Shown here: one piece after another, positions 11,375-23,699 of the stretch
How the letters are laid out: each line of letters begins with the position of its first letter
How positions within the stretch are numbered: position 1 is the first letter of the stretch
Assembly: GCA_948567375.1 (NCBI GenBank)
Contig: OX419757.1
Location: 3,100,001-3,164,000, forward strand
From: Lunularia cruciata
Taxonomy: Eukaryota > Streptophyta > Marchantiopsida > Lunulariales > Lunulariaceae
Length of the DNA stretch: 64,000 nucleotides
Direction: 5' to 3'
Made by a program: the position numbers and the translations under genes
The notes under the pieces: generated by a model
Database searches by the model: none
What the model saw: only the letters and a program-made list of their open reading frames with translations
What the model was told of the DNA's origin: nothing

Positions 11375-13180
11375 TATACGAGTTGTAGAGTCGGAACCGT
11401 GAGCTGCTATGACACGTAAGCCTCAGGCTCCAATTTTCATGGGAAAAAATGACCATATCCGAATTTGCGCAGCCGCACAAGCAAGGTTGATACGTCAGTG
11501 TCCGCACCTCGCTTAATAACCGTACAATCCAGATTCTCCAACATTGGTCCGGCAAAAGCAGATTGCACAGACGCCGTGTTGTCCAATTGATTATTGTCAT
11601 TTCCCTTTTTCTTAGGTGCGGTAGGGCCGATTATGGGCACCTTATTTTGGTTCAGGTAGGGCAAATTTCTACTATCGATATTATTGAACCTAGCTCCATT
11701 TTACCTATTTAGTCCTTCCCTTGTAGTCTTTCTATCCTTCATGTGTTTAGGGTCAACCCTTTTTCTCTTCTTCTTCAAGCTTAGGTTTCATAGACGAAAT
11801 CGGGCCTTAGAGGGTTCGATGAATTACCTGGGTGTCACTCATGCCGCGCGTCCATTCCACAACATCCGTAGTTGTGGTTGCACCAACGTAAATCTCTGAG
11901 TCAAAGTGTGCTCTCGCTTTTACGGATGATTACCGTACTCAGCAATTTAGATGTCAGATCCTTCGGTAGGTTTCACTGCTCTGTTCCAGAAACGGAGGCA
12001 TGCCTCCTGAGATCGTCGTCAACAGATCAGTCACAGCAATTCGTGGTCGGGAAGGTTTCCTGTTTAGCGGAAGGAACATGCAGAGCTTGAATACCTTTGG
12101 ACTAAAAAGGGACTTGGTCTTACATTGAATACAACGGAATATAAAACGTAACTCCATGTAAAAGATTATTTTCTGTCACAGTGGGAAAAGAGAAGATTGA
12201 TAATAATGCAGAGATAAAGTTCAATCTTAATTCTACTGGAGGAGTTTGCAAGTTTGGATGCAATATCTAAAGTATTTGATCTCCACTCAAAAGTTTTCAT
12301 TTAATCTCCGAAGTTGAAGACAAGTGCGAGAAGTACTTTCACATGTTCACATATTGGAGAGTTGAAATCAAGATATGGTTGATCTTGTTCATTGCTTTTA
12401 TTACTGTCCTTTCTAGATGATTAATCACTCACAGTCGAAAGACATTTCGAGACAGTGTCCTAAACCCTAGATTCCGTATAAAACCTCCGATCTAAACGCT
12501 ACAAACAGCTCAGAAAGCAAAAGCCCGTCTGTAATGGATGGGATAGGATCTTGTGATTGGCCAGTCACCCAATCACTTTAAGACTTTTGGATGTGCAATC
12601 ACGACATAACGTTATCTTTTCCTCGCAGAATTGAACTGAGTGCTTCTGTGTATTATGTGATTCGCTGGTTTTTGCCTGGTGGAAGACCTTCTCTTTACGA
12701 CCTGAAATTGAAAATGAGATGGTGTTAGGAAATGGATCCCGGAGACAGGCCGGTCAAAGCTGGGGCGATATGGTTTGAACCACTTAAGAGATTCCACAGA
12801 ACTGCCTTCAACTTCGGTACTCAATATACAAAACTGTCTCTAAATGCTCCGAACGATAGACTTTGGAACGAGAGGCTTACGATGAAGGAACAAGTCACCT
12901 ACAGGTCTCGTATGAAGTTCCATGTTAACGAGATTATAATGAAAATCTAACTGCAATCTGTTCTTTCTTCATGTTTTGGTCGTGTTTCACTCATTAAGAA
13001 GTTCGTTGTGGCACAGAAGACAAACATGTCCAGAGTAAACTTGAGGTAAACTAGTATAAAGTGCTGTTGATCTGAAGCAGCTCCAAATGAGATGCAGAGG
13101 AGAGGCCCAAAGGCAAAGTGGAGTAGCTTCATCTGCCGACTTCCTGTGGGTGTCAGGTCATGTAATTCATGACAGTGCAC
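11375..13180. repeat. segmental duplication block D1
   Basis: About 1.8 kb that matches 55462-57115 (D3) through most of its length, and its first part matches 30640-31135 (D2). Landmarks are the block around CATAGACGAAATCGG, GATGATTACCGTAC, and the conserved end next to ATGACAGTGCACTGTAAAT. D2 and D3 lie downstream of receptor copies H1 and H2, so this block probably belongs to the 3' flank of the ancestral unit. A 77-codon minus-strand frame (12947-13180) is open in both D1 and D3 but shows many amino-acid changes, so coding is doubtful. Confidence 0.75.
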
Positions 13181-13254
13181 TGTAAATTGAGAAAGGCAAT
13201 TGAGAAAATAGAGAAAGGCGTTATGGATAGGCAGGAACAGGCCTTCTTTTGCAG

Positions 13255-13667
13255 GTTCGGATTGTGGAGGATCAGGCGGCGCCTACTCTGGCGATGCGAA
13301 TTCTTCCGGTTGTGTAGTTCTTGGGGCGAGGAGAGCAAGGAGCTCCTGTTTGAAGGAAGGAATATCAGGAGGATTTTTAATGTTTCAGAGTCGAATTTGT
13401 AGAAGGTTCGATGCTGCGAGGAGGTTAAAGTGCATTGGAAGCAACGAAGGTAGTGGGAGTAGTGAAGAAGAGGCGAAGCGGAGAGAAGTTGATGAAGTAG
13501 ACCAGGCGCTAAATTTGGATGGTCAATTTCCGACATCTTCGGATGGATTTTTGAAGCAGGTCTCTTCCAACGCGTATGATCTGCAAAACATAGAATCGAG
13601 CAGTTATGATGGTACTGGCTCCACCTTATTCTGGAGTTCCATGTCTTGGCCAGCTCTATGTGTTTAA
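13255..13667 (+). CDS. possible exon of an unknown plant gene
   Basis: After an acceptor CTTTTGCAG a frame stays open for 137 codons to TAA. It starts with a Gly/Ser-rich stretch (GGSGGAYSGDANSSG), then a basic segment (RRARSS, CRRFDAARRLK) and an acidic segment (GSSEEEAKRREVDEVDQALN). That composition resembles the transit-peptide end of a chloroplast precursor, but I recognise no family. A possible donor (CAG|GTCTCT) lies inside the frame after GFLK. It starts just past the end of block D1. The 179-codon antisense frame over the same bases is a shadow. Confidence 0.3.
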
Positions 13668-15199
13668 TTTCCCTTGCTTTGAATTTTCCCAACGCATGAA
13701 GTCCATAGTAGTGGCTCGCCTACAAATTCCTGTATTTGTCTTTTACTTGGTACTCCAAAGTCGGCAATTCGGGATGTTTTCTGTTTGGTCTATCGACTAT
13801 CGGTTTTCCGTGGTCTTGTGAAATATCGAGGATTCCTGTCGCTCTGAGCCTGTGCATGTAGCTCTCCTGCTGACGGGAATGGCTTAGAAGCTGGCCTTCT
13901 GTTCCTTTGCTCCAGAAGAACAGCACAGAGCCAGGTTGCGACCTAAGGGAAGTAACGTAGTCTTCCGCTAGTTTCCTATGTGGGATGACTAAGAAGAAGT
14001 ATTTCACATAACAATACGGTCACATATGCTTAATTGACAAGAGTTATTTCAGTGTGGCAAAGTTCATTTCCCATTCTTGTTCCGCCGGATTCAAATCTCA
14101 GCACCCACTGACAAGTTTGGTACTTCACACTATCTCAAAGATTTGTCAAGAGAAAGATTAAACCTGCCTAAACCACTTAGACAGGGTGGCGTATCTGGGT
14201 TCGAAGTCTATCTTGGCGATTCTTATCACCAAAGTTGATCTTTAATTTACTTCACATCACTCAATCTTGTCCGGAGAGAAGCTGGCACTTAGGACAGAGT
14301 GTGAATCACCTCCAGCTTTCAACATGTCTCGCAGACGTCTCGGACTTTATACAGCAGGACACTAATTCGCAATGTGAAGGCTTAGGCCAGAACAGCTGAT
14401 GAATAGGCCTCTAGGCTGCAAGACGTTCTAGCAGACGAGAAAAGGGCGAAAAATTATGATCCTGGAGTTAGAGGTAGTTGTGCAATTTATTTCCGATCAT
14501 GAAGTCGGACGTCAATGGTATCGGACTCGGGAAGTTGTGCTATTGCATTGCCCTAACATTGGCGAGGGTAAATTGAGAGAAGACACAAGGCCTGTTGTAA
14601 GGTCATGCAAATATGCAGTGGGATCAAGTGTGTACTATAGAAGATCAAGGTTGTTCTACTCTGAAACTTTTTACTTTGATTCGATAAGGTGAGGAAGGGT
14701 TGACGCAGCCTTGCAAGAAGTAGTCCCACAATCTGATGTTTCCTTCTAGGTTTCTCATCAGCTCTTTTTGTTCCAGTGCTTGAAGCTAGTCCATGGCGAG
14801 AGACATCGAAGCCAGTTTACGTGTTGGCACAAGATGAAAATCGTCTCTTCACGATGAGAACAAGAAGGGCTCGAAGGTGAGGCAAAGGCTCAAAGTCATG
14901 GTAGAATTGTGAAATTGTGTTCCGGAATTCTGTCACGATCCTTGTCTCTTGTTATGCGGGTGGATACCCGAACATTTATACGTTCTTTTGTTTTAGGGCA
15001 CATGGTAGTGGCTCGCCTATAAATTCCTTTAGCCATATTTTTTCTGGTTGTTACTAGTAGATGTGTGGAGAATCTGGTTGTTCTACTAGTAGATGTGTGG
15101 AGAATCTGGGAAGTTATTTTTTTTGACAGTTTTACTACTTCGATGTAGCTTGTTGGGATATTGCCACCTTATGAGCTAAGTTTGTCACCCACTAAAGAT
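13668..15199. other. no gene recognised
   Basis: Only short, unrelated frames are present. A tandem duplication of about 31 bases lies at 15042-15103 (GTAGATGTGTGGAGAATCTGG core). The phrase GTGGCTCGCCTAYAAATTCCT occurs twice (13711 and 15009). Confidence 0.5.
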
Positions 15200-17273
15200 T
15201 GTCAAGTTGTTTATCTTTTATTATGCTCATGTGACTGCACCATTGACTGACTCTTGGGGAAGGATTCAAGCTTCGAGTGACCACCAAACACAAAAAAGTA
15301 TTCGAGAAGTTGAAATATATTGTGTCGTCAAGGCCCATTCTTTAACCTTATGATACTCAATTACCCTATGTGGTTGATTTTGATGCTTCTAACTTTGCAA
15401 TTTGAACCCTGTTGCAACAGAAATTCCCAGATGGACTATATCCCATCACCTTTGTATCTCACCAACTCAATACAGCCGAAAGGAACTACTCTGCTCAAAA
15501 TCGAGAACAACTTGCAATGGTATATGCCACCAAGGTATGGATGCATTACCTCTTGGAGAAACAAGTGATCATGCAAACTGATCACAAACCATTGTTGCAA
15601 ATCTTACACTTGGAACACATGAAGAGTAGATATCATTGATGGGAGGAACAACTCCATCTGTTTGACATCAAACTTGATTACAAACCGGGTCGGTTCCATA
15701 TCATCCGTGATGCTTTATCACGACGACTTGATTTGAAGTCTCTTCCTCTCATCACAGCGGCAATTATAACAGTGCCAATTGACTCCAAGGTCCAAAACAA
15801 GTTTCAAGCAACTCTACAACAAGATCCCTTCTTCCAAATGGTACATGGTTGCCTTGCGGCATGCGACAAGGAATAAAACACTTTCTCGATCAAGGAGTGC
15901 CTTCTATTCCATGAGGACCGGATCTATGTTCCAACCAAAGTAGATCTTTGACTTGTGCGCCTTCAAGAAGCCCATGATTTACCCATAGTTGGTCACATGG
16001 GTGTCGACAAGACCTTGGGTACCCTCCAATGTTGATGGTGGTGGCCCAACATGACACGAGATGTTTGAGAATTTGTCCAATCGTGTGAGAGTTGCCAACG
16101 TAACAAGGCCAACAACCAGAAGTTGAGTGGACTCCTTCAACCACTCGCCATTCCATCCGCTTGATGGGAGCACGTGAGCTTGGATCTCATCACATCCTTG
16201 CCCAAGACAAAGCAAGGACACACAGCCATCGTGGTGTTTGTGGATAAGCTTAGAAAGCAAATCCACTTAGCACAAACCTGTGATACCATGGATGCTCCAA
16301 ACTTAGCACACATCTACTTCAACAATGTCTTCAAGCATCATGGGATGTCACGTGTACTCATCTCAGATAGTGATCCTCAATTTATCAAAAAGTATTGGCA
16401 AATACTCTTCCAAATACTCGGCACCAAGCTTGCTTTGTCCACGGCCTGTCATCCTCAAACTGATAGACAAATCATACATTGGAAGATATGTTACGGGCTT
16501 TCATCAATGTACACCATACCAATCGGGATGAATGTCTTGCAGTTGTAAAATTTGCCTATAACAATTCCAAACATGCAAGCACTAGATTTTCTTTTTTTTC
16601 TCAATTTGGCCAAGATCCACTGGTTCCAAATCTATTCTTGTTCCCACTCCATCTTAGGTTCCTCATAAATCAACATTCTTGACCACTATATCCTAATCTC
16701 CACAACAAGCCAAATCTCACCTCCTTGTTGCTCAAAATTGTCAAAAACAATATGCGGACCACCATCGTTGTGATCTCAGTTTTGAAGTAGATGATAAAGT
16801 CATGATATCCTCTAGTAACCTCCCTCTCACACTTGATACCCAAGTTCATAAACTTGCTCCTAATTGGATAGGACCTTTTGATGTCACCCAAATTGTCTCT
16901 CGTGTTGCTTATCGACTTGCCTTGCCTTGCCTTGCCTTGCCTTGTCATATGCGTATTCATTTAATCTTTCATGTTTCCAAGTTGAAACCCTTTGTTCCTA
17001 ACCTCTCTTTTTTTTCCTCTCGAATCCAACCTCCCCCTCCTCCTGCCCTTATCATTGATCATGAGGAGTATGAAGTTGATCGTATCCTTGCACATCACCA
17101 AATTCAACAAAGGTCGTCGACAACACACGGAGTACAAGGTCCTTCAAAAAGGATATCCTCTTCATGATGCCACTTGGGAACCTCTTTCTCACCTCTAGAA
17201 TGCATAGACTGTCATCTTGGAGTCCAAAGTTTCACTACTGACGAGGACGTCACTAACTAGCGGTGGGGGAATA
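15200..17273 (+). mobile_element. Ty3/gypsy chromovirus fragment (RT end, RNase H, integrase, chromodomain)
   Basis: The fragment starts inside the reverse-transcriptase end (FYYAHVTAPLTD). RNase H follows at 15412-15639 (NREQLAMVYATK, MQTDHKPLLQIL). The integrase has its HHCC part near 15960-16110 (CESCQRNKAN) and core near 16170-16460 (SLDLITSLP, SDSDPQF, HPQTDRQ). The GPF/Y module is at about 16860-16990 and a frameshifted chromodomain at about 17060-17195 (YEVDRIL, then HDATWEPLSHL). Stops and frameshifts break it throughout. A polypurine tract GCGGTGGGGGA (17260-17270) precedes the LTR. Gag and most of the RT are missing. Confidence 0.88.
16916..16944. repeat. (CTTGC)n microsatellite inside the integrase frame
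   Basis: Five and four-fifths CTTGC units interrupt the end of the gypsy integrase, expanding the protein as LALPCLALPC before HMRIH. Confidence 0.9.
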
Positions 17274-17685
17274 TGTAAAAATATGGAGTTTAGCGACAAA
17301 GTTAGTAGGGTTAACAAAGTAGCAAATAAAAAAAATTAGCCTAGAATATTCTAGAAATAGTTAGGAAGTTTCTTAGGAAGCTTCCAAGCTAGCTTAGCTT
17401 GTACTTCAAGTAAGTAGTTTCTAGAAGTTTACAACTAGCTTAGCTTTCACGCCAAGTAGACGGCTTCTAGAAGAAAGTTTCTTGAGAAGCTTCCTAGTTA
17501 AATTGGCTTGCACTCTAAGAAAGCGACTCAAGGTAATTTTTTGAGAAACTTCTCAAGGGCCTTGTATGCTACCTATAAATACTAAAGCCAAAGCTCATGC
17601 TAGACATTTGGAGTTAAAACTCATTCAAGTGTCCCAATGTGAGTTTCCATTCTACTATTTCTCTCCTCGGTCTTGGTCTTTTACA
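17274..17685 (+). repeat. gypsy 3' LTR
   Basis: It is bounded by TGTAAAA at 17274 and TTTTACA at 17685, a perfect 7-base terminal inverted repeat, and follows the polypurine tract by three bases. Its length (412 bases) is normal for a plant LTR. Inside are repeated AAGTTTCTNAGNAAGCTTC phrases. The 5' LTR was not found. Confidence 0.75.
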
Positions 17686-17937
17686 ATGGAAGTACTAGAT
17701 GCACTATAAGTTAGGCTCTATGACAATGTACCTTGAATTTAATGGAATATCTATTTGACATCCTTCCAATGGTTCAAGCCAAGATTCACCATATACTTTG
17801 CAACTGAACTGACAGATCAGGCTTGGTGTTGACCATAGCCCACACCAAACTCCACACTTCAGATTGGTAAGGTACTATTTTCATATACTCTCTCCTTGAT
17901 CAGTTTTTGGACAATCTTGATGACTTAATCTCACTCC

Positions 17938-18780
17938 TTACTCAACAGGATTGTAAGCAGATTGATAGTCTTGCATATAAAAATGAGTAAGAATCTCTCT
18001 TAAATATCTCTCTTGAGATAGACTGATCTTTCTTTGTTTTCTGTCTCTTGTGACTTGCAATTGAAGACAATAAGTAATCTCTCCCATATCAGTCATCTCA
18101 AAACCGTGTTTAAGAGACTCTATGACAGAGAGGAGAAGAGAAAGGTTATTGCTTGCAAGGGTACAATAGTCTACATAAAGAGGTAAGATGACAAAATGAG
18201 AACCAGAATGGAAGATATAGAGATTAGAATCAGCTCTAGAGTGCTCAAATCCCAAACCTAGTAAAAACTGATCAAACTTGTGATACCACTATTTGGTGGA
18301 CTGTTTGAGACCATACAAAGCCTTGTAGAGTTGTAAAAGAAATGGTCCTTGTTTAGTGGCTTGTTGATGCGTGTGCTGGTTAGGAGTCAACAAGCCAGGA
18401 GGTATGTGCATGTAGATTTTCTCAGTCAATGTGCCATTGAGAAAAGTTGTTTTGACATCAAGAGCATGCACTTCCAAATCATGCTGAGATGAGTAAGCAA
18501 GCAACACACAAATTGTTGTCAATTTGACAACATGAGAGTAGGTCTATGTGTAGTCAATACTTGGAACTTGAGAGAAACCACAAGCAACAGGTCTAGCATT
18601 GTACCTTTGGATCAAGCCTTGTGGATTGCATTTATTCTTAAAAATCCACTAATAGGTCACAAGGCAGTTGCCTTGTGACCTGCTGGTAACTTGGTGATGA
18701 CCCATGTTTGATTTTTCTTTATGGACTAAAGCTCATCTTGAATAGCCTCAAACCATTTACTGGAATCAGGTCTAGCAATG
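17938..18780 (-). pseudogene. copia reverse transcriptase, broken
   Basis: Piece 18289-18522 reads HALDVKTTFLNGTLTEKIYM and LYKALYGLKQS, classic copia RT motifs. Piece 17938-18255 has LPLYVDYCTLASNN where the catalytic YVDD should be, so the second catalytic aspartate has become tyrosine. This alone would abolish polymerase activity. Confidence 0.85.
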
Positions 18781-19429
18781 GCAGCTTCAAAGTGTTAGGA
18801 TCAGGGTCAGATGCATAATTATGCACGCAGATGCAAAATAATGAATGCTTGGTGCATTAGCAGACTCCAATAGTGCATCACATTTTCAAACTTGAGTGCG
18901 AACCCTAGTGCCTTGATGTACCAAAGGTGCTTGGACAACATCTGGGGAAGGTAGAGGTTTTGGCCTCCTAGTATAAAAAATGGTAGAGGATCTTGAGGAC
19001 CTGTGTGGAGTACAAGAACTAGAAGGTAAGGACGGTAGTGAAGAAGGTAAGGGAGAAGAAATTGTTGGAGCTATAAGATTGTGGAGAAGAGGTTACTGAG
19101 ATAGAGTAGGAGTTGGTGGGGATAGATTGTGGGTAGACTCAAAACTAGAAGCAGGAGAGGAAATGAAAATTGTGGGATCACATATGAAATCCAATTGAAC
19201 ATCTTGAGTGTCAAAACACTATTTATGTTCATAAGCATAGGTATGTTCTTAAAACTGAACATCTCTTGACAGAAAAATGGAGTCATCAAATATCTTCTCT
19301 AGTTTGTAAGCTTTACTATCCTCATCATAGCCAAGCAAGAAACACTTGGAAGACTTAGAATTGAGTTTAGATCTGGAAGAAGATGGAACATGTGCATAAG
19401 CAATGCACCAAAAAATGCGAATTAGGGAT

Positions 19430-20531
19430 AGATTAGGTTATAACCAAACCAGATTTGGAAGGACTCCGGAGGAGACGGCTTTGGTAGGTCTTTGGTTTTG
19501 CATAGTGTTGGCAGTGTGTAGTGCCTCTACTCAGTAAGGCTTGGGGAGTCCAGCTCAAATAACATAGTGTGGATTGCTTCCACCAATGTTTTGTTCTTGC
19601 GCTCAGCAACACCATTTTCCTGAGGAGTATGTGGACTGCTGAACTGGCACATGATACCTTTGCCTTTGTAGAAAAGATGAAAATCTGCAGAGTTGTATTC
19701 ACCACCATTGTCGAAGTGCAACACCCGGACCTTCTGATTGAATTGAGTCTCCGCATAGGCCACGTATTCTTGAAAACAAGTAAAAATTTCATGTTGGAAC
19801 TTGAGTAGATACAAGAATGTGTACCTTGTGTAATCATCAATGAAGGTCACAAAGTATCTGTAACTAGTGTAGGTAGCAGAAGAGATGGGACCACAAACAT
19901 CAGAGTGGATGGGAGCAAATGGAACAGTGACTCTAGTAGCTCCTTCTTGAGGTAAGGGAATTTTAGTTTGCTTGCCATGAAGACTAAGTGAGCAAACAGG
20001 AAACAAAGTAGGATGGATCCAATCTATCACAACAACAAGATCTTTATCTTGTAAAAGTTGAAGTTGATTTTTGCTGATGTGTCCAAGTCGTTGATGCCAT
20101 ACGGAAATAATAGCAGAAGATGTATCCCTGGTTGGAATAGAGATTGCAGCAGCTTGAGATGACTGAGACTGAGTTGATGTAGAGACTACAACATCTTGAG
20201 GTTGCTCAATTGACTCTCCTAAAAGCCAAAAGTTATCCAATCTAGGACACATTGCAATCAAATTCTACAAATCATCATAAAGGAAAATGTTGGTTTCCTT
20301 TAATTGAAATGATCCATGTGACTTTCTCAACTGAAGTGTTGAATAGAGGTTCTTGTTCAGCAAAGGAACATGTAGAACATCTTCTACCATGTAGGAGGTC
20401 CCTAAACAAGCCAACTTAACAGAAACTGTCCCATGGCCCAGAATAGCAATGTTTGAACCATCAGCCAAGTAAACTTGTCTAGGTGGTGAGTATGCTTCAT
20501 AGACCAGGAAACAGGTTCGTTGGTAGGTCAT
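19430..20531 (-). pseudogene. copia protease and integrase, mostly open
   Basis: Piece 20265-20531 has the protease/linker block (YLADGSNIAILGHGTV, VLHVPLLNKNLYS). Piece 19527-20261 (244 codons) has the zinc-binding part (WHQRLGHISKNQL, then CSLSLHGK) and the catalytic core with HSDVCGP, VTFIDDYTRYTFLYLL, HFDNGGEYNS and TPQENGVAERKNKTL, so the DDE residues are recognisable. A frameshift near 19527 breaks the C-terminal end. Confidence 0.85.
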
Positions 20532-20599
20532 GTGCTAAGAAGCAGCAGTGTCAATGTACCATTTCTTGTCTTGAGTGACTGAAGGAACAACATCCACAT

Positions 20600-21423
20600 T
20601 GTACAAAGAGAGGTGAGTTGTAGAAGCATTGGAGTGATGGTGTTCCTTGCCTCCTTTCTCCCTTGCATAACCATTGTGCTTGCAACAATCTTTGATGTGA
20701 TGCCCCTTCTTTGATCAGTAGTGATAGATGATAGAAGATCTTAAGGAATTTCCTCCAGAAGATGTAGAGAAATAAACTTGATTCTGAGCGGAATATCTGC
20801 TGAAAGAGTTCTGACTAGGGTAAGGATTCTGACCAGAAAACCCATGAGAGCCATTCTTCTGGCTCCCCTTGCCTTTACCTTTGCTTTTGTTAGAAGAAGT
20901 AGAGCCTTGTGTGAGTGCTAGAGCAGTTGTTTGCTCGACAAGACCTTCATACTTCATACTGATCTCTTCTTGAAGAAGAAGAGCAATGACATTAGAGAGA
21001 TAAAATGCCTTTTGTGTTTGCAATGACTGCAAAAAATACTTGAAACCAAAATTAATAGATCTCATCCAATGAAGCTTAGCCTACTGGTCATCAATTGGGT
21101 TGTTCACATTAGCTAATTGGGTGAGGACTCCACAAAAGTTGGTAATGTGTTTTGCTACATTGGTGCCTTCATGCATCTTCAAATTCATCAAAGTGTCCAG
21201 TAGGTACATGATTGTGACATCATCGGTACCTTAGTATATGGTTGTTAAATCCATCCATGCTTCGCTTGCCAACATGTGCCTACTCATGGTAGGAATAAAC
21301 TCAATAGCTAATGCTAAATTGATTGCTTCAAGAGCAACAAGATTCCTATACTCCCAATCCGGTAGAGTAGCGGTTGAGGCCAACACCATCAGCAGGAGGA
21401 GCACCAACACCAACAGCAGACAT
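20600..21423 (-). pseudogene. copia gag, broken
   Basis: The start codon on the minus strand is near 21423 (MSAVGVGAPP). A Lys/Gly/Ser-rich linker (STSSNKSKGKGKGSQ) at about 20880 leads to a zinc knuckle in which a stop replaces the second cysteine, before SKKGHHIKDCCKH. A further stop lies early, near 21386. Confidence 0.7.
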
Positions 21424-21639
21424 GATGATTTGATTCACAAAGGATAGTGGAAAATTTATGTCCCAAAACCTAAACTATAAGAGGATATAGGAGAAAATGC
21501 TTTCCCACAACCTAGAGAAAAGAGATACTCTTCAAAGGAGGAACAGGGGACTCTTGTTTTGAGATACACTAGTGTGTAAAATGGATACTTTTTTGAATTA
21601 AAAAATTTTATATTTATGCGTTTGAATATCTTTATTTTC

Positions 21640-22289
21640 TAGGTTGCGTCTTTTGTGCATCTCATTGACAGTAATGTTGAGATGACCTCTCAAAGTTTAT
21701 ATCATCCTTCCCATGCAAAAGCATTGTGACCAGATGCACAATATGATGGAGATGGTGAAGTCAGTAATAGCAATGCTTTATGATCCTCTTCTAACTTTAT
21801 CTTTATGCTCATTAACTCACAAATGATTTTGTTGAATGCATTGAGGTGCTCCTTGATACTCTGGCCTTCCTTCATCTGCAACATATACAATTTCTATTTT
21901 AGATATGGTAGATTTGTCAAGGACATGGTTTTGTAGAGACTCTCCAATTTTGCTCATAGTTTTTGTGCAGAATCCTCGTTCATTACATTGCATAGCACCT
22001 CATCAAAACTGTGGTGCATAGTCCTCATTCATTATGTTGTATAACAACTCATCAACCAAACAGTGCTAATAGCTTTGAGCTATACATCCTCCCACTCATC
22101 ACCACTTATGTCCTTAGGGCTCTTCCCTAGCATTCTATAGAGCACTTGTTGGACAAGTAGATCCGGTACCTTCAAGTGCCCCCTCCCCAAATTGTACTTC
22201 CACGTCAAACTTCTCTATTGCAAATTGACATTTGACATTAATATATTCCTGCCATTGCTTTCTTCCCTTGCAGCTTTGTTCTTGTACCA
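21640..22289 (-). mobile_element. second copia fragment (gag) with degraded primer site
   Basis: The minus frame 21702-21890 reads MKEGQSIKEHLNAFNKIICELMSIKIKL, a typical copia gag block. A degraded primer-binding site ends in ACCA at 22286-22289, next to an LTR edge at 22292. Confidence 0.7.
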
Positions 22290-22291
22290 AT

Positions 22292-22800
22292 TGTTAAGAA
22301 TTTATATCCAAAAATACTCACACAATAACATTTTACATACTTCATTAACTAAATATCAAGTGACAAAGGAAATTGCAAATTTATGTCCAAAGACACTTAC
22401 GCCACCTCACTCTACCATACCCCATTGCCTCAATATCAAATGACAAAAGGGTATTACATGGTCCACTTCTTACCCCGGAAGCTGCATCCAAGGTCGATCA
22501 ATCTCACCAGCAACCTTTATTAACGCAACACTCTCCCGTATATATTATTTTTGATATATCTCGTTTTGCACATATCATGTTTACATTTCATATGCACACC
22601 ATTTACGCATATACACGTAATGAGTTCTGGATCCCCGCTCTTCGAACGGATTCTGCTCTCATGTCTGGATATATTCTCTTGGATATTTACCATTGGTGTG
22701 TCTTGTCAATAATAGCGATAGTCACTCATCACCCTCGTCTTCCTGGATATTTATCACCGTGTGTCTTGTCAATATTGTCCTCCACTGTGTACACTACCTT
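22292..22800 (-). repeat. copia LTR, outer end uncertain
   Basis: It begins TGTTAAGAATTTATATCC two bases past the primer site. A related LTR starts TGTTAAGATTTCTATCC at 42276. Shared later blocks include ATCTCACCAGCAACC-like and TTAACGCAACACTC-like phrases. The far end could not be fixed. Confidence 0.5.
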
Positions 22801-23699
22801 GACTTAAGGCATGTTCCGCTCCTGGCTGCCTCAGCCGTCAACTTCAACACTCAATCATTCTTCGAATAGCAAGACATAGGAACACGCGGCAAGGTCATGC
22901 GACGTATGTGCGCACCTTCCGGATGACTGCCGGAAGCCCTGGACCCGACGCTTAGCAGGGAAGTACATTGATTCAGCAAGGTTGAATAGTCATTGCACTT
23001 GATCTCATACGTGTTGAAGAAGATGTGACAGGGCTTTACCTAGCTGAAAGGACCATGATCGACCCACCTGAGTTGGTTTAGAAACGGCTTGATCACAAGG
23101 GAAAGGGCTGGTTCAAGCGCGGGGGGTATCTTTTCAATTAGACGCCACATCCATTTGAGATGTCAAGCACAGCCTGTTCAATTATTCTAGCCTTTTTAGA
23201 TCCGAAAGATTTTTCTTTCTTCAAGCATAGGCTGTTGTATCACAGCGTTAGTCATCCGTAAGTAGACCAGAAGTGCAAAGGTAGGATTTGATCGTTTAAT
23301 TGTTATCTTCGCACTCTCTTGCTTGACAGAAACATTATTCTCCCAGTTCTCAGTTTCATTGGGGAAGTCGTAGCAATCGCACATGCTCAGGACACCTCGT
23401 TTAGACCTCATGAACTTCTCTTTAAATGTCTGGAGATAAACATAAATAGCAGGGCCCCAAGAGTAGAGCGAGTAGTTACCTGAAGATCTGATGGGAAGAT
23501 CCAAGTTACAGATCTAAATACATCCAAATCATATTCTCGCTCTAGGATGGCTCACGTTTAAGTAGGCAATTCAGTTTGATCGTTTGAGTGTGCGTTACCT
23601 TGAGATTGAGTTTTCACAGAAGGGCTTAATTTCTCTCCAAGTATAATCTTTATCGCAACTATGTTACATATATCGTGTGAGCTGTTCTTGTTCATTGGG
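22801..23699. other. no gene recognised
   Basis: A 102-codon minus-strand frame (23196-23504) is open but resembles no family I know and has no splice context. Nothing else stands out. Confidence 0.45.

Larger units (their letters stand above)
17760..21430 (-). mobile_element. Ty1/copia element lacking its 3' end
   Basis: The minus-strand order is gag (ATG near 21423), zinc knuckle, protease, integrase, reverse transcriptase. The element stops around 17760 inside the RT/RNase H region, abutting the gypsy LTR at 17685, so RNase H and the 3' LTR are missing. Individual domains have long open stretches, making it younger than the 2971-7039 element, but stops still separate gag, protease, integrase and RT. 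Confidence 0.85.

Noticed and set aside
13153-13692. 179-codon minus-strand frame, the longest antisense frame in its area
   Set aside because: It mirrors the plus-strand exon candidate at 13255-13667, has no recognisable motif, and its C-terminal end lies in duplicated block D.
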